From contig NZ_FNSO01000004.1 in the NCBI RefSeq assembly GCF_900105945.1, positions 3,782,001 through 3,846,000 on the forward strand: DNA of 64,000 nt. The letters run 5' to 3'. Below are positions 34,869 to 42,771 of the stretch, one piece after another. Source of the DNA: Amycolatopsis tolypomycina. GTDB lineage: Bacteria; Actinomycetota; Actinomycetes; Mycobacteriales; Pseudonocardiaceae. The translations under genes and the position numbers were made by a program. Every line of letters starts with the position of its first letter. The first letter of the stretch is position 1. A model generated the notes under the pieces. The model saw only the letters and a program-made list of their open reading frames with translations. It ran no database searches and was not told the origin of the DNA.

Positions 34869-36088
34869 GCCGGCTCCCCGATCTCCCCCAGCAGTTCCTC
34901 GACGGACACCGGCCGTCCGGTGTCGAGGGACCGGTTCGCGGCCAGCCCGGTGAGCAGCGCCTGCAGGCCGGCGTCGTGGTCGGCCGCGCAGCCGAGCGCG
35001 TCCGGTTCGGCGTCGCCGAGCAGTTCGGCGAGCATGCGCTCGTCGCCGCCGCCGTGGCCGTCGCCGAGCTGTCCGTCGAACACGGTTTCCGGCGGTGCCC
35101 ATAGCCGTTGCACGGTCAGCCGGGCACTCGCCCGCTTCGGCACCGGTTCGGCCCCGGCGGCGTACTCGTTCTCCCGGACATCCAGCTCCAGGCGCCCTTC
35201 GGAGCCGGAGAACGCGACGCGGTAGCCCTCCCGCGGCGAATACGCGTGGAGGTGGTAGTTCAGCACCGCGCCGCCTTCGTGGCGCACGAGCACCGACAGG
35301 TCGTCTTCGATGGTGACGCCGGGGGCGAACACGTCCTGGTTGCGGACGTAACCGTCTTCCCGCCCGGCGTCACCGTAGAGCGCGCGCAGCTTGGGTGAGG
35401 CCTCGAGGTCCAGCGCGAACCGGTCGGCGGCCTTGCCGGTCTTGTCGCCGTAGAAGAACAGCCGGCCGAGGGCGAACACCGTCTCGGGGCCGCGGCCGAG
35501 CCACCAGTTGACGAGGTCGAAGTGGTGGCCGGACTTGTGCACGAGCAGGCCGCCGGAGTTGGCCTTGTCGCGGTGCCAGCGGCGGAAGTAGTCGGCGCCG
35601 TGCGCGGTGTCGAGCAGCCAGCTGAACTCGACCGAGCCGACCTCCCCGATCGCGCCGCCGGCCAGGAGCTCCCGCACCCGGCGGTGCACCGGGTTGTAGC
35701 GGTAGTTGAAGGCGACCCGCACCGAGCGGCCGGTCTCGCGCCGGGCGGTGAGGATCCGCCGCGCGCCCTCGACGTCGGTCGTCATGGGCTTTTCGGTGAC
35801 GACGTCGCAGCCGGCCTCCAGCGCGGCGACGACGTAGTCCGCGTGCGTGTGGTCCGGGGTGCACACGACGACGACGTCGATGCGTTCTTTCGCCAGCATC
35901 GCGGTGAAGTCCGCCGGCCGGTAGCCGGGGATTTCGGTGCCGAGCCAGTCGTTGTGCACCCGCATGCGGGTTTCGTTGTGGTCGCAGAAGGCCGCGAGCT
36001 CCGCCCGCGGCGAGGCGGCCAGGGCCTGGGCGAACAGCTGGGCGCGGGAGCCCAGGCCGACGATCGCGTGGCGACGCACCGCCATCAC
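34865..36088 (-). CDS. Gfo/Idh/MocA-family oxidoreductase 1
   Basis: 407 residues. Rossmann start HAIVGLGSRAQLFAQAL, then VVVVCTPDHTHADYVVAAL and the EKP motif in DVVTEKPMT with its catalytic lysine. The C-terminal alpha/beta domain carries GGLLVHKSGHHFDLVNWWLG, where the histidines are typical of sugar dehydrogenases. It most likely oxidises or reduces a sugar or sugar acid derived from pectin with NAD(P). The start is uncertain among GTG 36088, ATG 36085 and GTG 36076-36079; a GAGAGAGG site lies just upstream. It is ten bases downstream of oxidoreductase 2. Confidence 0.85.
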   Translation of the reverse strand: MMAVRRHAIVGLGSRAQLFAQALAASPRAELAAFCDHNETRMRVHNDWLGTEIPGYRPADFTAMLAKERIDVVVVCTPDHTHADYVVAALEAGCDVVTEKPMTTDVEGARRILTARRETGRSVRVAFNYRYNPVHRRVRELLAGGAIGEVGSVEFSWLLDTAHGADYFRRWHRDKANSGGLLVHKSGHHFDLVNWWLGRGPETVFALGRLFFYGDKTGKAADRFALDLEASPKLRALYGDAGREDGYVRNQDVFAPGVTIEDDLSVLVRHEGGAVLNYHLHAYSPREGYRVAFSGSEGRLELDVRENEYAAGAEPVPKRASARLTVQRLWAPPETVFDGQLGDGHGGGDERMLAELLGDAEPDALGCAADHDAGLQALLTGLAANRSLDTGRPVSVEELLGEIGEPA

Positions 36089-36097
36089 CTCTCTCGT

Positions 36098-37222
36098 TCA
36101 GGCGCGCGTGGCGGCGCCGGTCCAGGGCAGGGCGAGTTCGGAGAAGAGCGCGAGCCGCTCGGCCGCGGTGTCGACGTCCCGGTCGATACCCGGCACGACG
36201 AAGTGCCGGTCGGGCCCGCTGTCCACGGCCTGGACCCATTCGGTGGGCAGCGGCAGGGGTTCGGGCGCGTCGCGGACGGCTTCCACCAGCGCGGTGAAGG
36301 CGCGGGTGGCGGCCAGCGGGGCCAGCAGCGGCTCGCCGTCGCGCAGGTACGCGACGAGGTTGGCCAGCAGGTCGCGCGGCGGGGCGGCCTGGCGTTGTTC
36401 GCCGTCGACCGTGAGCAGGTCGGTCTTGTAGTGCCAGCGGATCCGGCCGTTCGTGCCGTGGACGAGCACGTACGGGTCGTGGTCGGCCTCGGCGTCGAGG
36501 GTGGCCGCGACGACCACGTCCGGCGCTCCGGCGAAGCTCAGCCGGGCGCAGGCGGTGTCGTCGGACTCGATGTCCCGCGCCCGGTACAGCTCGACGGCGG
36601 TCCGCTCCGGCAGGTCCTCGGCGGTGCCGTTGACCAGCAGGGCGGTCGCGACGGCGTGGGCGAAGGGGTTGGTGAGGGCGCCGTCCACGACCGGCTGCCC
36701 GCCGACCCGGCGACGGCCCGCCCACGCGGCCCGGGCGAAGTACCGGTCCCGCCGGATCCAGGCCCCGGCGGCGGCGATCCCGGTGACCGTGCCGATCTCG
36801 CCGTTCGCGATGGCTCTGCGGACCAGGGGGATGGCGGCGGAGCCGAAGCTCTGGAAGCCGGTCTGGCAGGCACGGCCGCGGGCCAGCTCGGTGAGTTCGG
36901 CGAAGGCCGCGAGGTCGAGGACGGGTGGTTTCTCGACGAGCAGGTGACACCCGGCGGCGAGCGCGAGCTTCGCCAGCGGGAGGTGGGTGTGCGGCGGGGT
37001 GGCCACCACGGCGACGTCCGGGGTGGTGCGGGCGAGCAGTTCGGCCGCGTCCCGGGTGATCGCGGCGCCTTCGGGCAGGAGCGCGCGGGCGTCCTCCGGT
37101 GGCTCGCGGATGTCGCAGGCCCCGGCGAGGAGGATTTCGCCGCGGTCGTGCAGGGCACGGGCCCGACGCAGGTGCTGACCGGCATACCCGGCCATGCCGA
37201 AGACGACGACGCCCGGCCTCAT
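36098..37222 (-). CDS. Gfo/Idh/MocA-family oxidoreductase 2
   Basis: 374 residues. N-terminal Rossmann region VVVFGMAGYAGQHLRRARAL, VVATPPHTHLPLAKLAL, and an EKP-type motif HLLVEKPPVLDLAAF with the catalytic lysine kept. The substrate domain contains GRACQTGFQSFGSAAIP and DGALTNPFAHAVATAL. The same unusual segments appear in the protein at 41280-42476, which lacks the lysine. The start ATG 37222 overlaps the stop of the membrane protein gene (ATGA). Likely a sugar dehydrogenase or a catalytic partner in processing imported oligogalacturonide or arabinose units. Confidence 0.85.
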   Translation of the reverse strand: MRPGVVVFGMAGYAGQHLRRARALHDRGEILLAGACDIREPPEDARALLPEGAAITRDAAELLARTTPDVAVVATPPHTHLPLAKLALAAGCHLLVEKPPVLDLAAFAELTELARGRACQTGFQSFGSAAIPLVRRAIANGEIGTVTGIAAAGAWIRRDRYFARAAWAGRRRVGGQPVVDGALTNPFAHAVATALLVNGTAEDLPERTAVELYRARDIESDDTACARLSFAGAPDVVVAATLDAEADHDPYVLVHGTNGRIRWHYKTDLLTVDGEQRQAAPPRDLLANLVAYLRDGEPLLAPLAATRAFTALVEAVRDAPEPLPLPTEWVQAVDSGPDRHFVVPGIDRDVDTAAERLALFSELALPWTGAATRA

Positions 37223-37944
37223 CGGCGGCCACCGGTGGCGACGGCGGCCAGGGCGAGCGGCCCGGCCACGACGAGGGCGAGGATCGGCAGCATCCAGACG
37301 AGCAGGACGCTGATGCCCAAGGCGGCGGCGAGGAGAAGGGCGTCCTTGGGGTCGGCGGCGGTTTCCCGCGCGGCGGTGACGAAGGCCGGGCGCCAAGCCG
37401 GGCCGGCCGGGGTGCGCGAGCCGCCATCCGGCCATCGCCCGGCCGCGCCGCTCTCCGCCGGGCCGCCAGTCGCCACGGCCGTTTCCCGCGCTGCCTCCCC
37501 GGCGACCTGGCCCCAGGCTGGGCCGGCCGGGGTGCGCGAGCCGCCGTCCGGCCATCGCCCGGCCGCCGTGCCGCCGCCGGCCACCAGCTCGCAGGTCCGC
37601 ACCGCGACCACCACCCCCGCCACCGCCAGCACCCACAGCGCCGGCCGCAGCACGCCCGCCCCCGGCATGGCCGCCACCACCTCCAGGTCCACCGCGAACA
37701 GCACCACCGCCGCCAGGCAGCCCAGCGCGAACGCCGCCCCACCCCGGGCCGCCGAGCGGAAGTCCGTCCAGAACGTGGTCCACAGTGGACTCCCGATGTC
37801 ACGCCGGGAGCGGTCCACGACCCGGCAGCCCGCGACGAACGCCGCGGGTGCCGTCACCACCGGGACCGAGGCGAGCGCGACCAGCAGCCCCGCCAGCAGG
37901 CAGTCCGAAAAGTCACCGAGCCCGGTGCGCCACTGGGTTCTCAT
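37219..37944 (-). CDS. DUF624/YesL-like membrane protein with an internal 40-residue duplication
   Basis: 241 residues with four to six hydrophobic segments (for example CLLAGLLVALASVPVVTAP and LLAAALGISVLLVWMLPIL). The placement next to an ABC sugar importer matches YesL/DUF624 proteins, such as those in the B. subtilis rhamnogalacturonan operon, whose role is unknown. The central loop contains GRWPDGGSRTPAGPAW twice, 40 residues apart. The DNA copies at 37399-37450 and 37519-37570 are nearly identical over about 46 bp, a recent in-frame duplication of 120 bp. The loop is hydrophilic and probably cytoplasmic or periplasmic. It is four bases from the MalG-like permease gene. Confidence 0.75.
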   Translation of the reverse strand: MRTQWRTGLGDFSDCLLAGLLVALASVPVVTAPAAFVAGCRVVDRSRRDIGSPLWTTFWTDFRSAARGGAAFALGCLAAVVLFAVDLEVVAAMPGAGVLRPALWVLAVAGVVVAVRTCELVAGGGTAAGRWPDGGSRTPAGPAWGQVAGEAARETAVATGGPAESGAAGRWPDGGSRTPAGPAWRPAFVTAARETAADPKDALLLAAALGISVLLVWMLPILALVVAGPLALAAVATGGRR

Positions 37945-37948
37945 CCGT

Positions 37949-38794
37949 TCACCCCTTCAGGCCGCTGGTGCTGACGCCTTCGACCAGCAGGCGCTGGAAG
38001 GCGAGGAAGAACAGCACGATCGGGACCAGCGCGAGCGCCGACATCGCGAACATCGCGCCGAAGTTCGACTCGCTGCTGGTGTCCACGAACAGCCGCAGCC
38101 CCAGCGGGACGGTGAACTTCTCCGTGTCGTTCAGGTACACCATCTGCGTGAAGAAGTCGTTCCACGTCCAGATGAACGTGAAGATCGACGTCGTCACCAG
38201 CGCCGGTTTCGACAGGGGCAGCACCACGTGCCAGAACGTGCGGTACACCGAACAGCCGTCGATGATCGCCGCCTCGTCCAGCTCGCGCGGGATGCCCCGC
38301 ATGAACTGGACGATCAAGAACACGAAGAACGCCTCTGTCGCCAGCAGCTTCGGCAGGATCAGCGGGACGAAGGTGTTGACCAGGCCGGCCTGCTGGAAGA
38401 TCACGTACTGCGGGATCAGCGTGACGTGGTAGGGCAGCATCAACGTCGTGATCATGAACGCGAACAGCGCGCCCCGGAACCGGAACTTCAACCGGGCGAA
38501 GGCGAACGCCGCCAGGGAACACGACAGCACGTTCGCCGCCACCGACAGGCCGGCCACCAGGAACGAGTTCAGGAAGAAGCGGCCGAACCCGACCCCCGCC
38601 GCGCCCTCCCAGCCCTTCGTGTAGCCGTCGAAGACGAACCTCGTCGGCAGCAGCGCCAGCCGCGAGAGGATCTCGTCCGGGGGCTTGACCGACGCGAACG
38701 CCAGCCACACCAGCGGGTACAGCACCACGGCGACGATGAGCAGGCACAGCAGGTGCCAGCCGAACGAGCGGGCGCTGCGCGGGAGCACGGTCAC
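37949..38794 (-). CDS. ABC sugar importer permease, MalG-like
   Basis: 281 residues, six membrane segments. The EAA loop reads RELDEAAIIDGCSVYRTFWH with PLSKPAL after it. It is the second of two permeases and belongs to the CUT1 family (oligosaccharide importers). GTG 38794 overlaps the MalF-like stop by GTGA. No ATPase is encoded nearby, so, as is common in actinobacteria, a shared MsiK-type ATPase elsewhere is likely to energise it. Context suggests oligogalacturonide or arabino-oligosaccharide uptake. Confidence 0.92.
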   Translation of the reverse strand: MTVLPRSARSFGWHLLCLLIVAVVLYPLVWLAFASVKPPDEILSRLALLPTRFVFDGYTKGWEGAAGVGFGRFFLNSFLVAGLSVAANVLSCSLAAFAFARLKFRFRGALFAFMITTLMLPYHVTLIPQYVIFQQAGLVNTFVPLILPKLLATEAFFVFLIVQFMRGIPRELDEAAIIDGCSVYRTFWHVVLPLSKPALVTTSIFTFIWTWNDFFTQMVYLNDTEKFTVPLGLRLFVDTSSESNFGAMFAMSALALVPIVLFFLAFQRLLVEGVSTSGLKG

Positions 38795-39765
38795 TTCCGG
38801 TCCTCCGCATCGTCGTAGAACACCCACAGCTTCGCGGTGCGGAACACGATGGCCGTCACGATCGCGATGACCACCAGCAGCACCCACGCCATCGCCGACG
38901 CGTAGCCCATCCGGAAGTCCTGGAAGCCGACCTCGAACAGGTAGAGGGTGTAGAACAGGTCCGCGTCGGCCGGGCCGCCGCGGCCGCCGCCGATGACGAA
39001 CGCCGGGGTGAAGGCCTGGAACGCGTGGATCGCCTCCATCACCAGGTTGAAGAAGATCACCGGCGAGAGCATGGGCAGCGTGATGTGCCGGAACCGGCGG
39101 AACGCGCCGGCACCGTCGATCGCGGCCGCCTCGTGCAGCTCGGCCGGGATCTGCTTGAGCCCGGCCAGGAAGATCACCATCGGCGCGCCGAACTGCCACA
39201 CGCCCAGCAGCACGATCGAGGCCAGGCTGAACTGCGGGTCGTCGACCCAGCTCGGGGTGTGCCAGCCGAAGAACGCGAGGACCTCGTTGACCGGGCCGCC
39301 GCCCATGAACAGCGCCCGCCACACCAGCGCCGCCGCGACGCTCGCGCCCAGCAGCGAAGGCGCGTAGAACGCCGCCCGGTAGAAGCCTCCTGCGCCGCGG
39401 CGGGTGTTGAGCAGCATCGCCACCAGCAGTGACACCGACAGCTTCAACGGCACCGACACGCACACGTAGATCAGCGTGACCGTCACCGACTGCAGGTAAC
39501 GGTCGTCCTCGGTGAACATGTGCGTGAAGTTGCCGAAGCCGACCCACTCCGGCGCCGTGAACATGTCGTAGTCGGTGAACGACAGGTACAGCGAGACCAC
39601 CATCGGGCCGACGGTCAGCGCGATCGCGCCGAGCAGCCACGGGGCGAGGAAGGCGAACGCCTCCGGCTGGCTCTTGCGGCGGCGCCCGGCCGGGCGGTCC
39701 CGGCGCCGGACGCGCGCGGCCGCCGCGGGGGCGACCGGCGGGTCCGGCGTGCGCAGGGTCGTCAT
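38791..39765 (-). CDS. ABC sugar importer permease, MalF-like
   Basis: 324 residues. A basic N-terminus (RVRRRDRPAGRRRKSQPEAF) precedes six membrane segments (FAFLAPWLLGAIALTVGPMV first). The EAA loop is AELHEAAAIDGAGAFRRFRH followed by ITLPMLSPV. It pairs with the downstream MalG-like subunit to form the transmembrane channel. The start is three bases from the stop of the binding-protein gene. Confidence 0.92.
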   Translation of the reverse strand: MTTLRTPDPPVAPAAAARVRRRDRPAGRRRKSQPEAFAFLAPWLLGAIALTVGPMVVSLYLSFTDYDMFTAPEWVGFGNFTHMFTEDDRYLQSVTVTLIYVCVSVPLKLSVSLLVAMLLNTRRGAGGFYRAAFYAPSLLGASVAAALVWRALFMGGGPVNEVLAFFGWHTPSWVDDPQFSLASIVLLGVWQFGAPMVIFLAGLKQIPAELHEAAAIDGAGAFRRFRHITLPMLSPVIFFNLVMEAIHAFQAFTPAFVIGGGRGGPADADLFYTLYLFEVGFQDFRMGYASAMAWVLLVVIAIVTAIVFRTAKLWVFYDDAEDRK

Positions 39766-39768
39766 CGG

Positions 39769-41058
39769 CTAGGACAGTCCCTTCTGGGCTTCGGTCATGA
39801 ACCGGTTGACCGCGTCACCGATGCTCATCCGGCCGAACGCGACCTCTTCGTACGTGCGCTGGAGCAGCTTCTGGATCGCGCCCGCGCCCTTCGGCGGCAC
39901 CGGCGGCGCGGCCCCGAGCTTCGGCTCGAGCGCGGCTTCGTAGTCGTAGAGGGTCTTGTCGTTGCCCTTGGCGTCGGCCGCCAGCTGCGCGCGGATCTTG
40001 AGGTTCGGGGCGAGGCCGCGGTCGGTGCCGACGATCTTGCCGACCTCGGGGTCGTTGACCAGGAAGTCGACGAGCTTCGCCGCCGCCTCCTGCTGCTGGC
40101 TGCGCGCGGACACGGCCAGGAACATCGACGGCCGCCGGTACTGGCCGGTGTCGCCGTTCGCGCCGCTCGGGTACGGCGCCACGTTCAGGGGCTTGCCGTT
40201 CGCCTTCTGGTACGCCGGCAGCAGGTTGTCGTAGGCGAACTCCGAGCTGGTCAGCTTCTTGCCCAGCGGGGACTGCTCGGGCGAGGTGTTGTACGACGCC
40301 GTGACGTCGGGGGCCGAGGCGGCCTTCGTGTCGCGGAACTTGCTCGCCAGCTCCCAGTAGCGGCGCAGGTCGTCGCCGGTGAAGCCGAGCTTGCCCTCGG
40401 GCGTGTAGAACTGCTTGCCCTGCTGGCGCAGCCAGATCTCCAGCGTCGTGTCGAGGATGCCGAAGTCGGTCACCCCGCGCACCGAGCCCGCCGCGCCGAC
40501 CTTCTGCGCCGCCTCGGCGTACTGGTCCCAGGTCAGCCCCTTCGCCGGGTCTGCGCCGGCCGCGGTGAACGCGGCGGGGTCGTAGATCATCGCCGGGGTG
40601 TTCTGCGCCCACGGCACGGCGTACCGCTTGCCCTGGTAGACGCCGGTGGCCGCCAGCTCCGGGTTGACGTCGGCGAGCGAGATCGCCTTGCCGGCGCCGG
40701 AGTTCAGGTCGGCCAGGACGTTGCGGCCGCCGTATTCGGCCAGGTAGCGGCTGTCGACGTTGAGCACGTCCGGCGGCTTGCCCCCGGCCGTCTGCGTCGC
40801 CAGCTTCTCCCAGTAGGCCGCGTACGCCGAGAACGACGTCTGCACCTTGATGCGCGGGTTCTTCTGCTGGAAGAGCTCGACGGCCTTCTTCGTGAGGTTC
40901 GCCCGCCCTTCGCTGCCCCACCACACGAAGTTGATGGTCACGTCGCCGCCGCTGCCGGAGTCCGAGCCGCAGGCGGCCACCCCGGTCAGCAGCAACGGGA
41001 CCACCACGGCCAGCGCGACGACACCCCGTCTGGTTCCACGCACAGTTGTCCGCCCCAT
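39769..41058 (-). CDS. ABC importer extracellular solute-binding lipoprotein
   Basis: 429 residues. Lipobox GVAAC at residues 26-30 (hydrophobic core VVALAVVVPLLLTG) predicts a membrane-anchored lipoprotein. The rest is a family 1 sugar-binding fold (VTINFVWWGSEGRANLTKKA, then RNVLADLNSGAGKAISLADV). It captures the oligosaccharide outside the cell and delivers it to the two permeases. The start is ATG 41058, after GGAGAG. Two operator-like palindromes lie 36 and 160 bp upstream. It is the first gene of an eight-gene operon ending with the PL1 lyase at 32636. Confidence 0.93.
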   Translation of the reverse strand: MGRTTVRGTRRGVVALAVVVPLLLTGVAACGSDSGSGGDVTINFVWWGSEGRANLTKKAVELFQQKNPRIKVQTSFSAYAAYWEKLATQTAGGKPPDVLNVDSRYLAEYGGRNVLADLNSGAGKAISLADVNPELAATGVYQGKRYAVPWAQNTPAMIYDPAAFTAAGADPAKGLTWDQYAEAAQKVGAAGSVRGVTDFGILDTTLEIWLRQQGKQFYTPEGKLGFTGDDLRRYWELASKFRDTKAASAPDVTASYNTSPEQSPLGKKLTSSEFAYDNLLPAYQKANGKPLNVAPYPSGANGDTGQYRRPSMFLAVSARSQQQEAAAKLVDFLVNDPEVGKIVGTDRGLAPNLKIRAQLAADAKGNDKTLYDYEAALEPKLGAAPPVPPKGAGAIQKLLQRTYEEVAFGRMSIGDAVNRFMTEAQKGLS

Positions 41059-41093
41059 CGAACTCTCCGTCCTCAGCCGGTCAGCACTTTTCT

Positions 41094-41105
41094 GAAAACG
41101 CTGTC
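41094..41105. promoter_or_regulatory. LacI-type operator upstream of the importer operon, proximal site
   Basis: GAAAACGCTGTC matches the GAAAGCGCTTTC site at ten of twelve positions. It lies 36 bp before the binding-protein start, where a repressor would block transcription. Confidence 0.6.
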
Positions 41106-41217
41106 AGCGCGCTCACGGTAGGCAGTGCGCCGCGCCGGTGTCAACGACCAATTCGGAAGAATAGCCCTTGTGCAGCAACGGTTTTGGCATTCAGCGGGCT
41201 GAACGAGGGCAGCCTGA

Positions 41218-41229
41218 GAAAGCGCTTAC
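41218..41229. promoter_or_regulatory. LacI-type operator upstream of the importer operon, distal site
   Basis: GAAAGCGCTTAC, eleven of twelve positions identical to the PL3 operator. With the proximal site 124 bp away it could allow DNA looping. It also lies 51 bp after the end of the oxidoreductase-3 gene. Confidence 0.65.
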
Positions 41230-41279
41230 CGGATCCGGGTCGACGAGCCGGCCGTCAGCGCGAGGAGCACCGGCTCGCC

Positions 41280-42476
41280 TCAGCCGGTGCGTTCGGCGGC
41301 CGGGCCGCCCGGCCGCCGTCGCGCGGCACTGGCCCACGGGACGCCGATTTCGGAGAACAACGCCAGCCGGTCCGCGGCGACGGCGACCTCTTCGCCGATC
41401 CCGCGCACCACCGGGTGCCGGCTCGCCCCTTCGCCGACCGTGCGGATCCAGCCCGCCGGGATCCGCGACGGCTCCGGCGCGTCCCGCACCGCCTCGACGA
41501 CCGAGGCGAACGCCCGGGTTCCCGACAGCGGCGCCAGCAGCGGCACGCCGTCCGGGTCGAGGTGATGGGCGATCAGGTTGCGCAGCAGGTCGGCCGGTTC
41601 GCCGAGGTGGAACCGCTCGTCGTCGATCTCGAGGCGGTGGCTCTTGTACCAGAACTTCGCCCGCGCCCGCTCGCCGTGCACCACGACGTAGGGCTCGTGG
41701 TCCTGTTCGGCGCACAGCGAGGCGGCGACGACGATCTCGGGCCCGTCGCCGAACCGGATCCGCAGGCACGCGGTGTCGTCGGCCTCGATGTCGCGGGTGC
41801 CGTAGAGCTCGAGGGCGATCTCCGCCGGGTCGCGCTCGGCGACCCCGCCGACCAGCAGGGCCGTGGCCACGGCGTGGGAGAACGGGTTGGTCAGTGCGCC
41901 GTCGACGACGGCCTCGCCGTCGAGCCAGCGGCGGCCGGCCCACGGGTTGCGGCGGTAGTAGGCGTCGGTCCGGATCCACGCGCCGGCCGCGCCGACGCCG
42001 GCCACGGTGCCGAGCCTGCCGGCGGCGATCGCCGCGCGGAGGACGGGCAGCACCGGGGAACCGAAGCTCTGGAACCCGGTCTGGCAGGCCGCTCCGGTCT
42101 CCGCGGCCAGCCGCGCCAGCGTGGTGAACCCGGCGAGGTCGAGCACCGGCGGGGTCTCCAGCAGCAGGTCACTGCCCGCCCGCAGCACCGAGGCGGCGGT
42201 CTGGACGTGCGCGTGCGGCGGCGTCGCGACCACGGTGATGTCGGGCCGGCAGCGGCGGAGCAGGTCTTCGACGCCCGCGTGCGCGGTGCCTCCGGGTGGC
42301 AGCAGCGCGCCGGCGGCGGCCGAGGGCGGCCGGATGTCGGCCATGCCCGCGAACCGGACCAGGCCTTCGTCGTGCAGGATCCGCGCGCGGTGCAGGTAGC
42401 TGAAGGCGTAGCCGGACGTGCCGACGACCGCCAGCCTCGGCGGGTCCGCGACGGTGCGGCTCCGGCTCCCCGACAT
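41280..42476 (-). CDS. Gfo/Idh/MocA-family oxidoreductase 3, lysine of the EKP motif replaced
   Basis: 398 residues, a paralogue of the protein at 36098-37222 throughout (LAVVGTSGYAFSYLHRARIL, ACQTGFQSFGSPVLP, DGALTNPFSHAVATALLV). The catalytic-lysine motif reads LLLETPPVLD, so threonine stands where EKP has lysine. The C-terminus has a short basic tail (AARRRPGGPAAERTG). It may have lost dehydrogenase activity and serve as a regulatory or binding partner, or may be a different enzyme. It is divergent from the LacI regulator and probably shares its operator. The codon was checked on the DNA (ACC). Confidence 0.85.
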   Translation of the reverse strand: MSGSRSRTVADPPRLAVVGTSGYAFSYLHRARILHDEGLVRFAGMADIRPPSAAAGALLPPGGTAHAGVEDLLRRCRPDITVVATPPHAHVQTAASVLRAGSDLLLETPPVLDLAGFTTLARLAAETGAACQTGFQSFGSPVLPVLRAAIAAGRLGTVAGVGAAGAWIRTDAYYRRNPWAGRRWLDGEAVVDGALTNPFSHAVATALLVGGVAERDPAEIALELYGTRDIEADDTACLRIRFGDGPEIVVAASLCAEQDHEPYVVVHGERARAKFWYKSHRLEIDDERFHLGEPADLLRNLIAHHLDPDGVPLLAPLSGTRAFASVVEAVRDAPEPSRIPAGWIRTVGEGASRHPVVRGIGEEVAVAADRLALFSEIGVPWASAARRRPGGPAAERTG

Positions 42477-42648
42477 GGATCTCCGATCGGCGGGACCGCT
42501 GGGTGCCCGCGCGGGAGGCGACGAATGGGCTTTCGGGAGAAACTCCGGTCGCCACCGTAGGGGGCGCGCGACAAACGTGTCAATGATCAGGACAGTCCGG
42601 TCGAAATCGTCGATGCGACGATACTCCGAACGGCGGCGGCCGTTTCGA

Positions 42649-42660
42649 GATAGCGCTTAC
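42649..42660. promoter_or_regulatory. LacI-type operator between oxidoreductase 3 and the LacI regulator
   Basis: GATAGCGCTTAC, the same core as the importer and PL3 sites. It lies between the divergent genes, 112 bp before the regulator start, and would allow autoregulation. Confidence 0.6.
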
Positions 42661-42771
42661 TGGAATAGACCACTTCCCGTTGCAAGTCCTGACTGCCGGT
42701 TTGCAGGATTTGTTGACAACGCGGTCGGGGAGTTTCCATGATGTTGCCGGGGAGCCTGCCGAGGAGTAGCC

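Noticed and set aside
41059..41279. Small gene between the importer and oxidoreductase 3
   Set aside because: No frame with a ribosome-binding site and normal codon use; the gap is explained by the promoter and two operators.
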